The notes below the pieces were generated by a model. The model did no database searches and was not told where the DNA came from. It saw only the letters and a program-made list of their open reading frames with translations. Positions 1 through 8,320 of a stretch of DNA of 64,000 bases are shown piece by piece. The position numbers and the translations under genes are program-made. Position 1 is the stretch's first letter. Each line of letters starts with the position of its first letter. Source of the DNA: Catenulispora acidiphila DSM 44928 (GTDB lineage: Bacteria; Actinomycetota; Actinomycetes; Streptomycetales; Catenulisporaceae); NCBI RefSeq assembly GCF_000024025.1, contig NC_013131.1:2666001-2730000 (forward strand). Reading direction: 5' to 3'.

Positions 1-1
1 T

Positions 2-136
2 GGCCCGGCAATCGGTAGGATCGTCGCGGTCCGGCAGGGAAACCTGCTGGCGACGTCCTTCCATCCGGAGCTGACCGCGGACCGCCGGGTCCACGAGTAT
101 TTCGTGGCGATGGTCACCGCCCGCGACGCAGCCTGA
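2..136 (+). CDS. pdxT: PdxT, glutaminase subunit of PLP synthase (3' end only)
   Basis: Only the last 44 codons are present; the gene starts outside the window. The visible tail contains FHPEL, the His-Pro-Glu motif of class I glutamine amidotransferases that holds the catalytic His and Glu, preceded by a [10 protein letters not shown] segment typical of PdxT. PdxT makes ammonia from glutamine for PdxS in pyridoxal 5'-phosphate synthesis. It stops 28 bp before yebC, and the pdxT-yebC-ruvC order is usual in actinobacteria. The catalytic Cys cannot be seen. Confidence 0.85.
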   Translation, partial: GPAIGRIVAVRQGNLLATSFHPELTADRRVHEYFVAMVTARDAA

Positions 137-164
137 ACGCATTCGTAGGTAGGGAGCAGGGGTA

Positions 165-920
165 ATGTCCGGCCACTCCAAATGGGCGACCACCAAGCAC
201 AAGAAGGCGGTCATCGACGCCAAGCGCGGCAAGCTGTTCGCCCGGCTGATCAAGAACATCGAGGTCGCGGCCAAGACCGGCGGCGGAGATGTCACGGGTA
301 ACCCCACGCTCTTCGACGCGGTCCAGAAGGCGAAGAAGAACTCGGTCCCGGCGGACAACATCGACCGCGCGGTCAAGCGCGGGTCGGGCGCGGAGGCCGG
401 CGGTGCCGACTGGCAGACCATCATGTACGAGGGCTACGCCCCGAACGGCGTGGCGGTCCTGATCGAGTGCCTGACCGACAACCGCAACCGCGCCGCCTCC
501 GAGGTGCGCGTGGCCATGACCCGCAACGGCGGCTCGATGGCCGACCCGGGCTCGGTGTCGTACATGTTCACCCGCAAGGGTGTGGTGCTGGTGCCCAAGA
601 CCGGGAGCCTGACCGAGGACGACATCCTGATGGCCGTGCTCGAGGCCGGCGCCGAGGAGGTCAACGACCTCGGCGAGTCCTTCGAGGTGGTCAGCGAGGC
701 CGCGGACCTGATCCCGGTGCGGACCGCGCTGCAGAGCGCTGAGATCGACTACGAGTCGGCCGAGTCCTCCTTCCTGCCCTCGGTGCAGGTCGAGCTGGAC
801 GAGGACGGCGCGCGCAAGGTGTTCCGCCTCATCGAGGCGCTGGAGGACAGCGACGACGTGCAGAACGTCTACGCCAACTTCGACGTCTCCGACGAGGTCA
901 TGGAGAAGATCGACGCCTGA
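165..920 (+). CDS. yebC: YebC/PmpR-family protein
   Basis: This 251-residue protein has the full family length and the signature N-terminus [14 protein letters not shown], followed by acidic central and C-terminal domains. The family was annotated as DNA-binding transcriptional regulators; recent work on YebC-type proteins links some members to translation of proline-rich stretches, so the role here is left open. A purine-rich GGGAGCAGGGG sits just before the ATG. The gene lies directly upstream of ruvC, as in most bacteria, but a strong hairpin follows its stop, so ruvC may have its own promoter. Confidence 0.95.
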   Translation: MSGHSKWATTKHKKAVIDAKRGKLFARLIKNIEVAAKTGGGDVTGNPTLFDAVQKAKKNSVPADNIDRAVKRGSGAEAGGADWQTIMYEGYAPNGVAVLIECLTDNRNRAASEVRVAMTRNGGSMADPGSVSYMFTRKGVVLVPKTGSLTEDDILMAVLEAGAEEVNDLGESFEVVSEAADLIPVRTALQSAEIDYESAESSFLPSVQVELDEDGARKVFRLIEALEDSDDVQNVYANFDVSDEVMEKIDA

Positions 921-935
921 CGTCCCGGGCATCGC

Positions 936-971
936 AGGGAGCCGGATCCGCACACGCGGGCCCGGCTCCCT
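936..971 (+). terminator. Hairpin terminator after yebC
   Basis: A perfect 10-bp inverted repeat (AGGGAGCCGG at 936-945 and CCGGCTCCCT at 962-971) lies 16 bp after the yebC stop. There is no T-tract, which is common for actinobacterial terminators. Confidence 0.6.
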
Positions 972-973
972 CG

Positions 974-1033
974 CTGTGTCTGTCCGCGCCGCTAGGCTTC
1001 CGGGACAAGCAAACTTGTTCAGGACAGACACAG
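974..1033. promoter_or_regulatory. Nested inverted repeats upstream of ruvC
   Basis: A perfect 12-bp inverted repeat (CTGTGTCTGTCC at 974-985, GGACAGACACAG at 1022-1033) encloses a smaller one (ACAAG at 1005-1009, CTTGT at 1014-1018). It ends 33 bp before the ruvC start and is followed by further CAGACRCAGGACAGAC-like repeats. It could be an operator or a leader hairpin. A possible -10 (TAGGCT, 993-998) lies inside it. Confidence 0.4.
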
Positions 1034-1066
1034 AACAGACGCAGGACAGACGGAGGTCGGGCGCGC

Positions 1067-1579
1067 GTGCGGGTGCTGGGGGTCGATCCGGGGCTGACAC
1101 GCTGCGGCGTGGGTGTCGTCGAGGGCACGCCGGGGCGGCCGCTGACGCTGGTCGGCGTCGGCGTCATCCGCACCCCGGCGGACATGGACCTCTCGCGCCG
1201 GCTGCTGGCCATCGAGACGGGGCTGGAGCAGTGGCTGGCCGAGCACCAGCCGGAGGCGGTGGCGGTCGAGCGGGTCTTCAGCCAGCACAACGTCAGCACC
1301 GTGATGGGCACCGCGCAGGCCAGCGCGGTGGCGATGCTGGTCGCCGCGCGGCACGGGCTGCCGGTGGCGCTGCACACGCCCAGCGAGGTCAAGGCGGCGA
1401 TCAGCGGGTCCGGACGCGCCGGCAAGGACCAGGTGGCGACCATGGTCGCGCGGGTGCTGCGGCTGGCCGAGCCGCCCAAGCCGGCCGACGCCGCCGACGC
1501 CGCGGCGCTGGCCATCTGCCACATCTGGCGCGGCACGGCGAACAGCCGGCTGGCCGCGGCGATCGCCAAGCAGCGCTGA
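1067..1579 (+). CDS. ruvC: RuvC Holliday-junction endonuclease
   Basis: This 170-residue protein opens with [14 protein letters not shown], carrying the first catalytic Asp of the RNase H-like fold. The Glu in AVERVF near residue 67 and the late acidic cluster [12 protein letters not shown] near residues 140-150 supply the other metal ligands. RuvC nicks Holliday junctions held by RuvAB to finish recombination repair. The GTG start has GGAGG about 12 nt upstream. It is the first of the ruvC-ruvA-ruvB set, with 109 bp to ruvA. Confidence 0.95.
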   Translation: MRVLGVDPGLTRCGVGVVEGTPGRPLTLVGVGVIRTPADMDLSRRLLAIETGLEQWLAEHQPEAVAVERVFSQHNVSTVMGTAQASAVAMLVAARHGLPVALHTPSEVKAAISGSGRAGKDQVATMVARVLRLAEPPKPADAADAAALAICHIWRGTANSRLAAAIAKQR

Positions 1580-1610
1580 GCCGGACGGCAGCGCGAACGT
1601 AGTGGCACCG

Positions 1611-1655
1611 ACAGCACCAACAGCACTTACAGCACCAACAGCACCAACAGCACCG
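1611..1655 (+). repeat. 9-bp tandem repeat before ruvA
   Basis: Five tandem units of ACAGCACCA (one unit ACAGCACTT, the last ACAGCACCG) fill the ruvC-ruvA gap, followed by degenerate copies to about 1675. The period is a multiple of three and the array lies in frame with ruvA, so read-through would give Ala-Pro-Thr repeats. Confidence 0.85.
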
Positions 1656-1688
1656 AGCACCAACAGCACCGACAGTGAGGAGTGGCGC

Positions 1689-2315
1689 GTGATCGCCTTC
1701 GTGTCCGGCCCGGTGGCCGCGGTGACCCCGACCAGCGCGGTGGTCGAGGTCGGCGGGGTGGGAATGCTCGTGCACTGCGGTCCCGGGACGCTGGCCGCGC
1801 TCGCGGTCGGGGAGAAGGCCAAGCTCTTCACCGCGTTGGTGGTCCGCGAGGACTCGCTGACGCTCTACGGCTTCGCCACCGACGACGAGCGCACCGTCTT
1901 CGAGCTCTTGCAGACCGCCAGCGGGATCGGCCCGAAGGTGGCGCAGGCGATGCTCTCGGTGCACGCCCCGGACACGCTGCGCACGATCTTCATGACCGGC
2001 GACGAGGCGGCGTTGACGCAGGTCCCGGGCATCGGCAAGAAGGGCGCGCAGCGGCTGCTGCTGGAGCTCAAGGAGCGCCTCGGTCCGCCGACCGGCGCCG
2101 TGCCGGGTCAGGCGCACAACGGTTGGAGCCGCGCGGGTTTGGGCTCGTGGCGGGTGCAGCTGTTGGAGGCGCTGACCGGTCTGGGATGGACGGCGCGGGA
2201 GGCCGACGACGCGGTGTCGGCGGTCGGGCCGCTGGCCGCTGAGCAGGAGGCGGCCGGGCAGACGGTGCAGCTCGGTCCGCTGCTGAAGGCGGCGTTGCGG
2301 ACGATGAAGAAGTAG
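1689..2315 (+). CDS. ruvA: RuvA, Holliday-junction branch migration subunit
   Basis: A 208-residue protein with the three RuvA domains: N-terminal OB fold (MIAFVSGPVAAV), tandem helix-hairpin-helix motifs around residues 75-125 (ASGIGPKVAQ and VPGIGKKGAQR), and the C-terminal domain III that contacts RuvB. It binds four-way junctions and loads RuvB. The GTG at 1689 is chosen because GAGGAG lies 7 nt upstream and because RuvA proteins start at this OB strand; the open frame continues upstream to a GTG at 1602 through a 9-bp tandem repeat, which I treat as untranslated. Confidence 0.93.
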   Translation: MIAFVSGPVAAVTPTSAVVEVGGVGMLVHCGPGTLAALAVGEKAKLFTALVVREDSLTLYGFATDDERTVFELLQTASGIGPKVAQAMLSVHAPDTLRTIFMTGDEAALTQVPGIGKKGAQRLLLELKERLGPPTGAVPGQAHNGWSRAGLGSWRVQLLEALTGLGWTAREADDAVSAVGPLAAEQEAAGQTVQLGPLLKAALRTMKK

Positions 2316-2330
2316 CGCGGTATTTAGTGA

Positions 2331-2360
2331 GGGGACAACACCCCCTTATACGTATATATA
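2331..2360. promoter_or_regulatory. AT-rich candidate promoter before ruvB
   Basis: A GGGG-ACAACA-CCCC mini-hairpin is followed by TATACGTATATATA (2347-2360), a strikingly AT-rich island in very GC-rich surroundings. TATATA would serve as a -10 for an independent ruvB promoter, but no clear -35 is visible. Confidence 0.35.
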
Positions 2361-2432
2361 GCGCGCTGCTGACATACCTCGCCGCCGACTGCCCCGCACC
2401 GCTGGTCGCCTCGGGCGGAGGGTCCTGACACG

Positions 2433-3491
2433 ATGGACCCCGAGCCGTCCCGTACACACTCCAGGAGAACCGCCGCCGTGGAACAGGAAACCGAACGCCT
2501 CGTCTCCGGCGCCGCCGTCACCGGCGACACCGAGGAGCAGGCGGCCGACGCGGCGCTGCGGCCCAAGCGGCTGGCCGAGTTCGTCGGGCAGCCCAAGGTG
2601 CGCGACCAGCTCTCGCTGGTGCTGGCCGCGGCCCGGATGCGGGAGGCGGCGCCGGACCACATCCTGCTGTCCGGTCCGCCCGGGCTGGGCAAGACGACGC
2701 TGTCGATGATCATCGCCAACGAGCTGCGGGTGCCGATCCGCATCACCTCCGGGCCGGCCATCCAGCACGCCGGCGACCTGGCGGCGATCCTGTCCTCGCT
2801 GGCCGACGGCGAGGTGCTGTTCGTCGACGAGATCCACCGCATGTCCCGGCCCGCCGAGGAGATGCTCTACATGGCGATGGAGGACTTCCGGGTCGACGTC
2901 ATCGTCGGCAAGGGTCCCGGCGCCACCGCGATCCCGTTGGAACTTCCACCGTTCACGCTCGTCGGCGCCACCACGCGCTCCGGGCTGCTGCCGGCGCCGC
3001 TGCGCGACCGCTTCGGCTTCACCGCGCATCTGGAGTTCTACGACGCCGCCGACCTGGAGCACGTCGTCAACCGCTCGGCCCGGCTCTTGGGCGTGCGCAT
3101 CGTCGCCGAGGCCGCGAAGGAGTTGGCCGGGCGTTCGCGCGGCACTCCGCGTATCGTCAACCGGCTGCTGCGGCGGGTCCGGGACTACGCCGAGGTCAAG
3201 GCCGACGGCACGGTGACCCTGGAGATCGCCAGAGCCGCGCTGGACGTCTACGAGGTCGACGAGCGCGGCCTGGACCGCCTGGACCGCGCGGTGCTGCACG
3301 CCCTGCTCAAGCTGTTCGGCGGCGGTCCGGTCGGGCTGTCCACGCTGGCGGTGGCGGTGGGCGAGGAGTCCGAGACGGTGGAGGAGGTCGCCGAGCCGTT
3401 CCTGGTGCGCGAGGGCCTGCTCGCGCGGACGCCGCGAGGACGGATCGCGACCGCCGCGGCGTGGGCGCATTTCGGGCTCAGCGCACCATGA
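2433..3491 (+). CDS. ruvB: RuvB, Holliday-junction branch migration ATPase
   Basis: A 352-residue AAA+ ATPase with Walker [10 protein letters not shown] near residues 82-90, Walker B VDEIHR near 131, sensor 1 GATTRSG near 178-184, and a C-terminal winged helix ([10 protein letters not shown]). RuvB hexamers pump DNA through the RuvA-bound junction. Two starts are possible: ATG 2433, with GGAGGG about 10 nt upstream, and GTG 2478, with AGGAGA 9 nt upstream. The shorter form (337 residues) still holds every conserved part. The 117 bp gap from ruvA includes an AT-rich island that may be a promoter. Confidence 0.95.
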   Translation: MDPEPSRTHSRRTAAVEQETERLVSGAAVTGDTEEQAADAALRPKRLAEFVGQPKVRDQLSLVLAAARMREAAPDHILLSGPPGLGKTTLSMIIANELRVPIRITSGPAIQHAGDLAAILSSLADGEVLFVDEIHRMSRPAEEMLYMAMEDFRVDVIVGKGPGATAIPLELPPFTLVGATTRSGLLPAPLRDRFGFTAHLEFYDAADLEHVVNRSARLLGVRIVAEAAKELAGRSRGTPRIVNRLLRRVRDYAEVKADGTVTLEIARAALDVYEVDERGLDRLDRAVLHALLKLFGGGPVGLSTLAVAVGEESETVEEVAEPFLVREGLLARTPRGRIATAAAWAHFGLSAP

Positions 3492-3510
3492 CCGGGTCGG
3501 GGACGTCAAT

Positions 3511-3545
3511 ACCGGTTTGATATCGGGCATATCACGCGAACCGGT
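3511..3545 (+). terminator. Stem-loop after ruvB
   Basis: An outer pair ACCGGTT (3511-3517) and AACCGGT (3539-3545) encloses an inner pair TGATAT (3518-3523) and ATATCA (3529-3534) around CGGGC, with a CGCG bulge on the 3' side. It lies 20 bp after the ruvB stop and probably terminates ruvCAB, though the two-part symmetry would also suit an operator. Confidence 0.5.
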
Positions 3546-3669
3546 GGCGTCCCAGCAATCACATCCTCCCCACCAGGCGATCCGAGGCTCTGGCGGCTCT
3601 GGGGGTTCACAAGTTCCGGATGATTTCGACTACGTTGGGTCACGGGAACCGGCCGTAGGCCCCGGACCG

Positions 3670-3699
3670 TTGTTCGGGGCGTATCCGCTCGCATAAACT
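3670..3699 (+). promoter_or_regulatory. Candidate housekeeping promoter for yajC-secDF
   Basis: TTGTTC (3670-3675) and TAAACT (3694-3699) are separated by 18 bp, a good fit to the principal actinobacterial sigma factor. It lies about 87 bp before the yajC ATG in the 294-bp gap after ruvB; the rest of that gap shows nothing recognisable. Confidence 0.5.
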
Positions 3700-3785
3700 C
3701 CCGCGAGTCGGGCGGTGCCCCCCACCGCCCATCAGCGACCTCCCGGCCCGGCGCCGGCGGTCTTCAACAAGGACCAGCGACACCT

Positions 3786-4265
3786 ATGGGATCTCCCGTT
3801 TTCCTGATCTGGATCGTCCTGATCGGGGCCATGTTCTACTTCATGATGATCCGGCCGCAGAAGCGGGCGCGTGCGAACCAGTCGGACATGCTGCAGCATC
3901 TGCAGCCCGGCGCGCAGGTGCGGACCACCGCCCAGATCATGGGCACCATCGTCGAGGTCGGTGACGACTGGGCCATCGTGGAGACCACCCCGGGGACGCG
4001 CATCAAGTTCGGCAAGCCCGCGATCGTCGGCGTCATCCTGGACGACGAGGCCCAGGACGAGACCGAGGACGCCGAGTCGGGCCAGGACGCCCCGACGCCC
4101 GGCGGCATCGGCGACGCCCCGCACGGCGACACGGTTCCGGCCCAGGACACCGCGCCCGTCCAGGACGCCGTGCCCGCCGGGGCGGACTCCGAGAAGGCCG
4201 AGGCGGACTCCGTCTCGTCCGAGACCTCCGAGGAGGTCAAGGACGGAGAGCCTGCGAAATCGTGA
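3786..4265 (+). CDS. yajC: YajC, Sec translocase accessory subunit
   Basis: A 159-residue protein with one N-terminal membrane helix (about residues 3-22, FLIWIVLIGAMFYFMMIRPQ) ending in the family signature RPQKR, followed by a short cytoplasmic beta domain (GTIVEVGDDWAIVETTPG). The last 65 residues are an acidic, Pro/Ala-rich tail longer than in E. coli YajC. YajC joins SecDF at the SecYEG channel. It precedes secD by 115 bp, as in most actinobacteria. Confidence 0.92.
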   Translation: MGSPVFLIWIVLIGAMFYFMMIRPQKRARANQSDMLQHLQPGAQVRTTAQIMGTIVEVGDDWAIVETTPGTRIKFGKPAIVGVILDDEAQDETEDAESGQDAPTPGGIGDAPHGDTVPAQDTAPVQDAVPAGADSEKAEADSVSSETSEEVKDGEPAKS

Positions 4266-4380
4266 CCGTGGTCGCGAAAAGGCTCACCAACACAAAAGGT
4301 TTCGCTACGGAAAACCTGTAAGGTCGCACCGCCGCCACGGGCCGTGAACTCCCGGTCCGGGTGGCGGGGCGGCGTGGGGT

Positions 4381-6405
4381 GTGACCGACGCGCCGGCGCC
4401 GGACACGACACGACACACGAAGAGACGGACGAATCCCTTGGCCGGATCGAAGGCTCCGCGGTCCCGGAACCGCAAAACGAGCCCATGGACCCCCCTGACG
4501 GCGCTGGCCGCCGTCATCATGGCGCTGGTCGGCACCATGATCGGTACGGGGCACCGCACCCCCCAGCTCGGTATCGACCTGGCCGGCGGCACCACCATGG
4601 TGATGACCGCACAGGGCAACAAGGCCCCGTCGACCGGCGACATGGACACCGTGCTGCAGATCATGCGCAACCGCGTCAACGGGCAGGGTGTGTCCGAGGC
4701 CGAGGTGACCAAGCAGGGCAACAACGCGATCGAGGTCGACCTGCCGGGCAAGAACTCCTCGGAGTTGCTGGCCCAGCTCGGCCAGACCGCGAAGCTCTAC
4801 TTCCGTGTGGTGGTCGACCCCACCACGCTGCAGCTGCCGGCGCGCACCACCCCGGCGCCGCAGCCGCAGACGCCCGCGCCGTCCACGCCGAGCCCGACCG
4901 GCACGGCGACCTCGCCGTCCGGGTCGGCGAGCTCCACGCCGTCGTCCACCTCCTCGTCGAAGGCCAGCAGCTCCCCGTCCTCGAAGGCGAGCACTCCGGC
5001 CACGCCCTCGGGCACCGCGACGTCCACCCAGCACCGGGTCGCCGACTCCGGCCTGAAGGACGCCACCGGCAGCGGCGGCAGCACCGCCACGACGACGCCG
5101 AGCAGCACCGCGACGGCGACCGCGAGCTCCAAGAGCACCGCGTCCGCGCCCTCGACCCCGTCGTCGAACCCGTCCTCGGGTGCCTCCGCGCCGTCCTCCG
5201 GCGCCACGCCGGCGCCCAGCGCCTCCGCGAGCGCCCCGGCCAAGGCGCCCGACGGCACGGTCAAGGAGACCCAGCCCAGCGACCAGTCGGTCGAGCTGTA
5301 CGAGACCATCGACTGCAACCACCCGCCGACGAACCTGGGCAGCATGTTCGCCGCCAACCAGTTCGCGGTCGGCTGTGACTACACCACCAAGGTGCCCTAC
5401 CTGCTCGCCCCGGCCGACGTGGACGGCAAGGACCTGTCCAGCGCCTCGGCCAACCCGGTGACCGCCGGCGGCCAGAACCAGTTCCTGACCGGCGAATGGC
5501 AGGTGGACCTGTCCTTCAACAGCAAGGGCGCCAAGGACTTCGCCAACGTCTCCTCCCAGCTGGTCGGCACCGGCGGGCAGTTCGCCGTGGACCTGGACGG
5601 CCTGGTCTACAGCGCGCCGACCGTGCAGCAGCCGATCACCGACGGCAACGCCCAGATCACCGGCAACTTCACCCAGAAGACCGCCCAGAACCTGGCCGAC
5701 GTGCTGAAGTACGGCGCGCTGCCGATCACCTTCAACGAGGGCAACGTCTCGCAGATCTCGGCCTCCCTGGCCGGCAACCAGCTCTCGGCCGGCCTGATCG
5801 CCGGCGGGATCGGCATGGTGCTGGTCATCATCTACCTGATCGCCTACTACCGCGGCCTGTCGATCGTGGCCATCGCCTCGCTGGCGATCTCCGGGATCCT
5901 GACCTACTCGCTGGCGAGCCTGCTCGGCCCGGCGATGGGCTTCCGGCTCTCGCTGGCCGGCGTCGCGGGTCTGGTGGTCGCCATCGGCATCACCGCGGAC
6001 TCGTTCGTGATCTTCTTCGAACGACTCCGCGACGAGGTCCGTGAGGGCCGTACCCTGCGCACAGCCGTGGACCACGGCTGGGTCCGGGCCCGGCGCACGA
6101 TCATCTCCTCGGACTTCGTGTCCTTCCTCGCCGCCTTCGTCCTGTACGAGGTCTCGATCGGCACGGTGAAGGGCTTCGCGTTCACCCTCGGTCTGACCAC
6201 GCTGCTGGACATCGTCGTGGTGTTCATGTTCACCAAGCCGATCGTCACGCTGCTGGCCCGCCGGCGGTTCTTCAACGACGGCCACCCGTGGTCCGGCCTG
6301 GACCCGAACCGCCTGGGCGTCAAGAAGTCCCCGGGCATCCGCCAGACGATCGTCGACCGCCGTGCCGCAGCCCGCCAGGGCTCCGCGGAAGGGATGGAAG
6401 CCTGA
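4381..6405 (+). CDS. secD: SecD protein-export membrane protein with a large Ser/Thr/Pro insert
   Basis: A 674-residue SecD. It has an N-terminal membrane helix (about 38-58), the first periplasmic motif LGIDLAGGTTM near residue 62, and a C-terminal five-helix RND domain from about residue 465 that includes GITADSFVIFFERLRDE, with the conserved Asp of the proton path. SecDF uses proton-motive force to pull preproteins across the membrane. Residues about 152-290 form a Ser/Thr/Pro/Ala-rich, low-complexity insert in the outer P1 domain, much longer than in well-studied SecD proteins. The GTG start sets this length. The stop TGA shares its final A with the secF ATG. Confidence 0.95.
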   Translation: MTDAPAPDTTRHTKRRTNPLAGSKAPRSRNRKTSPWTPLTALAAVIMALVGTMIGTGHRTPQLGIDLAGGTTMVMTAQGNKAPSTGDMDTVLQIMRNRVNGQGVSEAEVTKQGNNAIEVDLPGKNSSELLAQLGQTAKLYFRVVVDPTTLQLPARTTPAPQPQTPAPSTPSPTGTATSPSGSASSTPSSTSSSKASSSPSSKASTPATPSGTATSTQHRVADSGLKDATGSGGSTATTTPSSTATATASSKSTASAPSTPSSNPSSGASAPSSGATPAPSASASAPAKAPDGTVKETQPSDQSVELYETIDCNHPPTNLGSMFAANQFAVGCDYTTKVPYLLAPADVDGKDLSSASANPVTAGGQNQFLTGEWQVDLSFNSKGAKDFANVSSQLVGTGGQFAVDLDGLVYSAPTVQQPITDGNAQITGNFTQKTAQNLADVLKYGALPITFNEGNVSQISASLAGNQLSAGLIAGGIGMVLVIIYLIAYYRGLSIVAIASLAISGILTYSLASLLGPAMGFRLSLAGVAGLVVAIGITADSFVIFFERLRDEVREGRTLRTAVDHGWVRARRTIISSDFVSFLAAFVLYEVSIGTVKGFAFTLGLTTLLDIVVVFMFTKPIVTLLARRRFFNDGHPWSGLDPNRLGVKKSPGIRQTIVDRRAAARQGSAEGMEA

Positions 6406-7574
6406 TGTCCGCCTCCAACAGCTGGGGCAACCGCCTGTACCGCGGCGAGGTCTCCTACGACTTCATCGGCAAGCAGAAGCGCTGGTACACCATCTCCGGC
6501 GCGCTTCTGCTCATCTCGGCCCTGTCCCTGCTGGTGTTCGGCCTGAACTTCACGCTGGACTTCCGGGGCGGTTCGCAGTTCGACATCGTCTCGCCCACGG
6601 CCAGCACCCAGACGATCCAGAAGAGTGTCAGCTCGATCGTCAAGGACCCCACGGTCCAGACGTCGAACGACAGCCAGGGCCGGCACGTCGTGGTCAAGAC
6701 CACGCCGCTGAGCACCGACCAGCTGCAGAAGGTCCGCCAGGCGATCGCGACCGACGCCGGGAAGACGAAGGACCCGAACGCGGTCACCGTCACCCTGGTC
6801 TCCGGCTCCTGGGGGCATGAGATCACCCAGAAGGCGATCACCGGTCTGGTCGTCTTCGTGGCGCTGGTGATGCTGTACCTGGCGGTCTTCTACGAGTGGA
6901 AGATGGCGCTGTCCGGCATCATCGCGCTGGTCCACGACCTGGTGATCACCGCCGGCATCTACGCCCTGATCGGGTTCGAGGTCTCCCCGGCCACGGTCAT
7001 CGGCTTCCTGACCATCCTGGGCTACTCGCTCTACGACACCGTCGTGGTGTTCGACAAGGTTCGGGAGAACACCAAGGGCTTGGGGACCACTAAGACCGAC
7101 CTGAGCTACACCCAGTCGGCCAACCTGGCGGTCAACCAGACCCTGATCCGCTCGCTGAACACCTCGCTGATCGCGCTGATCCCGGTCGCGGCGCTGCTGT
7201 TCGCCGGCACCGTGGTCAGCGGCGGCGCGGGCGTCCTCCAGGACCTGGCGCTGGCCCTGCTGGTCGGCATCGCGGTCGGCACGTACTCCTCGATCTTCAT
7301 CGCGACGCCGCTGCTGGCCGACCTGAAGGAGCGCGAGCCGGAGATGCGCGCGCTCAAGCGCAAGGCGTCCGGCGCGCAGGCGAAGGCCGCGGCGCGTGCT
7401 GAGCGCAACGCCGTGCCGACGCAGGACCGCCTCGGCGAGGAGTACCCGGGCGACCCGGAGGACTTCGAGGCGGCCGCCGCCGGGGAGCAGACCCGGGACG
7501 TCCCGCGCGGTCCGCGCAACCAGCCGGTGCGCGGCGACCGCGGCCGCAACCGGCCCAGCGGCAAACGGCGCTGA
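6405..7574 (+). CDS. secF: SecF protein-export membrane protein
   Basis: A 389-residue SecF with a first membrane helix near residues 27-48, the LDFRGGSQFDI motif just after it, and the RND-type membrane domain carrying YSLYDTVVVFDKVREN (about residues 205-220), which matches the DTVV(V/I)FD(R/K)xRE signature. It pairs with SecD. The ATG overlaps the secD stop by one base (TGATG), so translation is coupled. The final 65 residues are a basic, Arg/Pro-rich cytoplasmic tail. Confidence 0.95.
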   Translation: MSASNSWGNRLYRGEVSYDFIGKQKRWYTISGALLLISALSLLVFGLNFTLDFRGGSQFDIVSPTASTQTIQKSVSSIVKDPTVQTSNDSQGRHVVVKTTPLSTDQLQKVRQAIATDAGKTKDPNAVTVTLVSGSWGHEITQKAITGLVVFVALVMLYLAVFYEWKMALSGIIALVHDLVITAGIYALIGFEVSPATVIGFLTILGYSLYDTVVVFDKVRENTKGLGTTKTDLSYTQSANLAVNQTLIRSLNTSLIALIPVAALLFAGTVVSGGAGVLQDLALALLVGIAVGTYSSIFIATPLLADLKEREPEMRALKRKASGAQAKAAARAERNAVPTQDRLGEEYPGDPEDFEAAAAGEQTRDVPRGPRNQPVRGDRGRNRPSGKRR

Positions 7575-7577
7575 GGC

Positions 7578-7614
7578 GCGCCGGCGGTTCTGCTCCGCTC
7601 CGGTCCGCCGGCGC
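7578..7614 (+). terminator. Hairpin terminator after secF
   Basis: GCGCCGGCGG (7578-7587) and CCGCCGGCGC (7605-7614) form a perfect 10-bp stem four bases after the secF stop. Confidence 0.6.
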
Positions 7615-7661
7615 CGTCCATCGGCGCTGGCGGCAGGGGCGGTAGCGGTGAGAACCCAAGG

Positions 7662-7667
7662 TAAGCT
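7662..7667 (+). promoter_or_regulatory. -10 element of a leaderless apt transcript
   Basis: TAAGCT sits exactly 6 nt before the GTG start of apt, which places the transcription start at or next to the start codon. No ribosome-binding site is seen. Confidence 0.55.
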
Positions 7668-7673
7668 CACTCG

Positions 7674-8237
7674 GTGAGCTTCCCCGAAAACCCCAGTGGC
7701 GAGGACCTGTCCAAGGTCCTCGCCACTCGCATTCTCGACGTCCCGGACTACCCGAAGCCCGGCGTCGTCTTCAAGGACATCACCCCGCTGCTCGGCGACC
7801 CGGAGTCGTTCGCCCTGGTGGTCGGGGCGATGGCCGAGCAGGTGCGCGCGGCCGGGGCGACCCGCGTCGCGGGGCTGGAGGCTCGCGGCTTCATCCTGGC
7901 CGCCCCGGTGGCGCTGGCGGCCGGCGTCGGCTTCGTCCCGGTCCGCAAGGCGGGCAAGCTGCCGCGCGCGACCTACCGCGAGGACTACGTACTCGAATAC
8001 GCCACCGCGACCATAGAGGTCCACCGCGACGCCTTCGCCCCCGGCGAGCGCGTGATGATCGTCGACGACATCCTCGCCACCGGCGGCACCGCCGTCGCCG
8101 CCGCCAACCTGGTCCGCGACGCCGGCGCGGTACCGGTGGGACTGTCGGTGCTGATGGAACTGGACTTCCTCCAGGGGCGCCGGCGCTTCGCCAAAGCCGT
8201 CCCCGACGCCGGCATCGCCACGCTTCTGGCGGTCTGA
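7674..8237 (+). CDS. apt: Adenine phosphoribosyltransferase
   Basis: A 187-residue enzyme that makes AMP from adenine and PRPP. The PRPP-binding motif VMIVDDILATGGT lies near residues 124-136, with the family marker GLEARGF near 67 and YPKPGVVFKDITPLL at the N-terminus. The GTG start has no Shine-Dalgarno sequence but has TAAGCT 6 nt upstream, suggesting a leaderless mRNA. It sits between secDF and the (p)ppGpp synthetase gene, the conserved actinobacterial order. Confidence 0.95.
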   Translation: MSFPENPSGEDLSKVLATRILDVPDYPKPGVVFKDITPLLGDPESFALVVGAMAEQVRAAGATRVAGLEARGFILAAPVALAAGVGFVPVRKAGKLPRATYREDYVLEYATATIEVHRDAFAPGERVMIVDDILATGGTAVAAANLVRDAGAVPVGLSVLMELDFLQGRRRFAKAVPDAGIATLLAV

Positions 8238-8257
8238 CCTGCTTCTTCCCGCGACCG

Positions 8258-8289
8258 GGAAACAACTTCCGCCAAGCGGTCGTTACACT
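8258..8289 (+). promoter_or_regulatory. Candidate SigR-type promoter of relA
   Basis: GGAAAC (8258-8263) and GTT (8282-8284) are 18 bp apart, which resembles the GGAAT-N18-GTT pattern of the thiol-oxidative-stress sigma factors SigR and SigH. An overlapping TACACT (8284-8289) could instead be an ordinary -10. relA of Streptomyces coelicolor is a known SigR target, which supports the first reading. Confidence 0.4.
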
Positions 8290-8320
8290 GGGCGAACCCA
8301 CTAGGTGAGAGGGGCCCCGC

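Noticed and set aside
1004-1020. LexA/SOS box upstream of ruvC
   Set aside because: The nearest match (AAAC-TT-GTTC) has a 2-bp spacer and a mismatched half-site, not GAAC-N4-GTTC.
1602-1688. 29-residue N-terminal extension of RuvA from GTG 1602
   Set aside because: No ribosome-binding site before 1602, whereas GAGGAG precedes 1689; the extension is pure Ala-Pro-Thr repeat and not found in the family.
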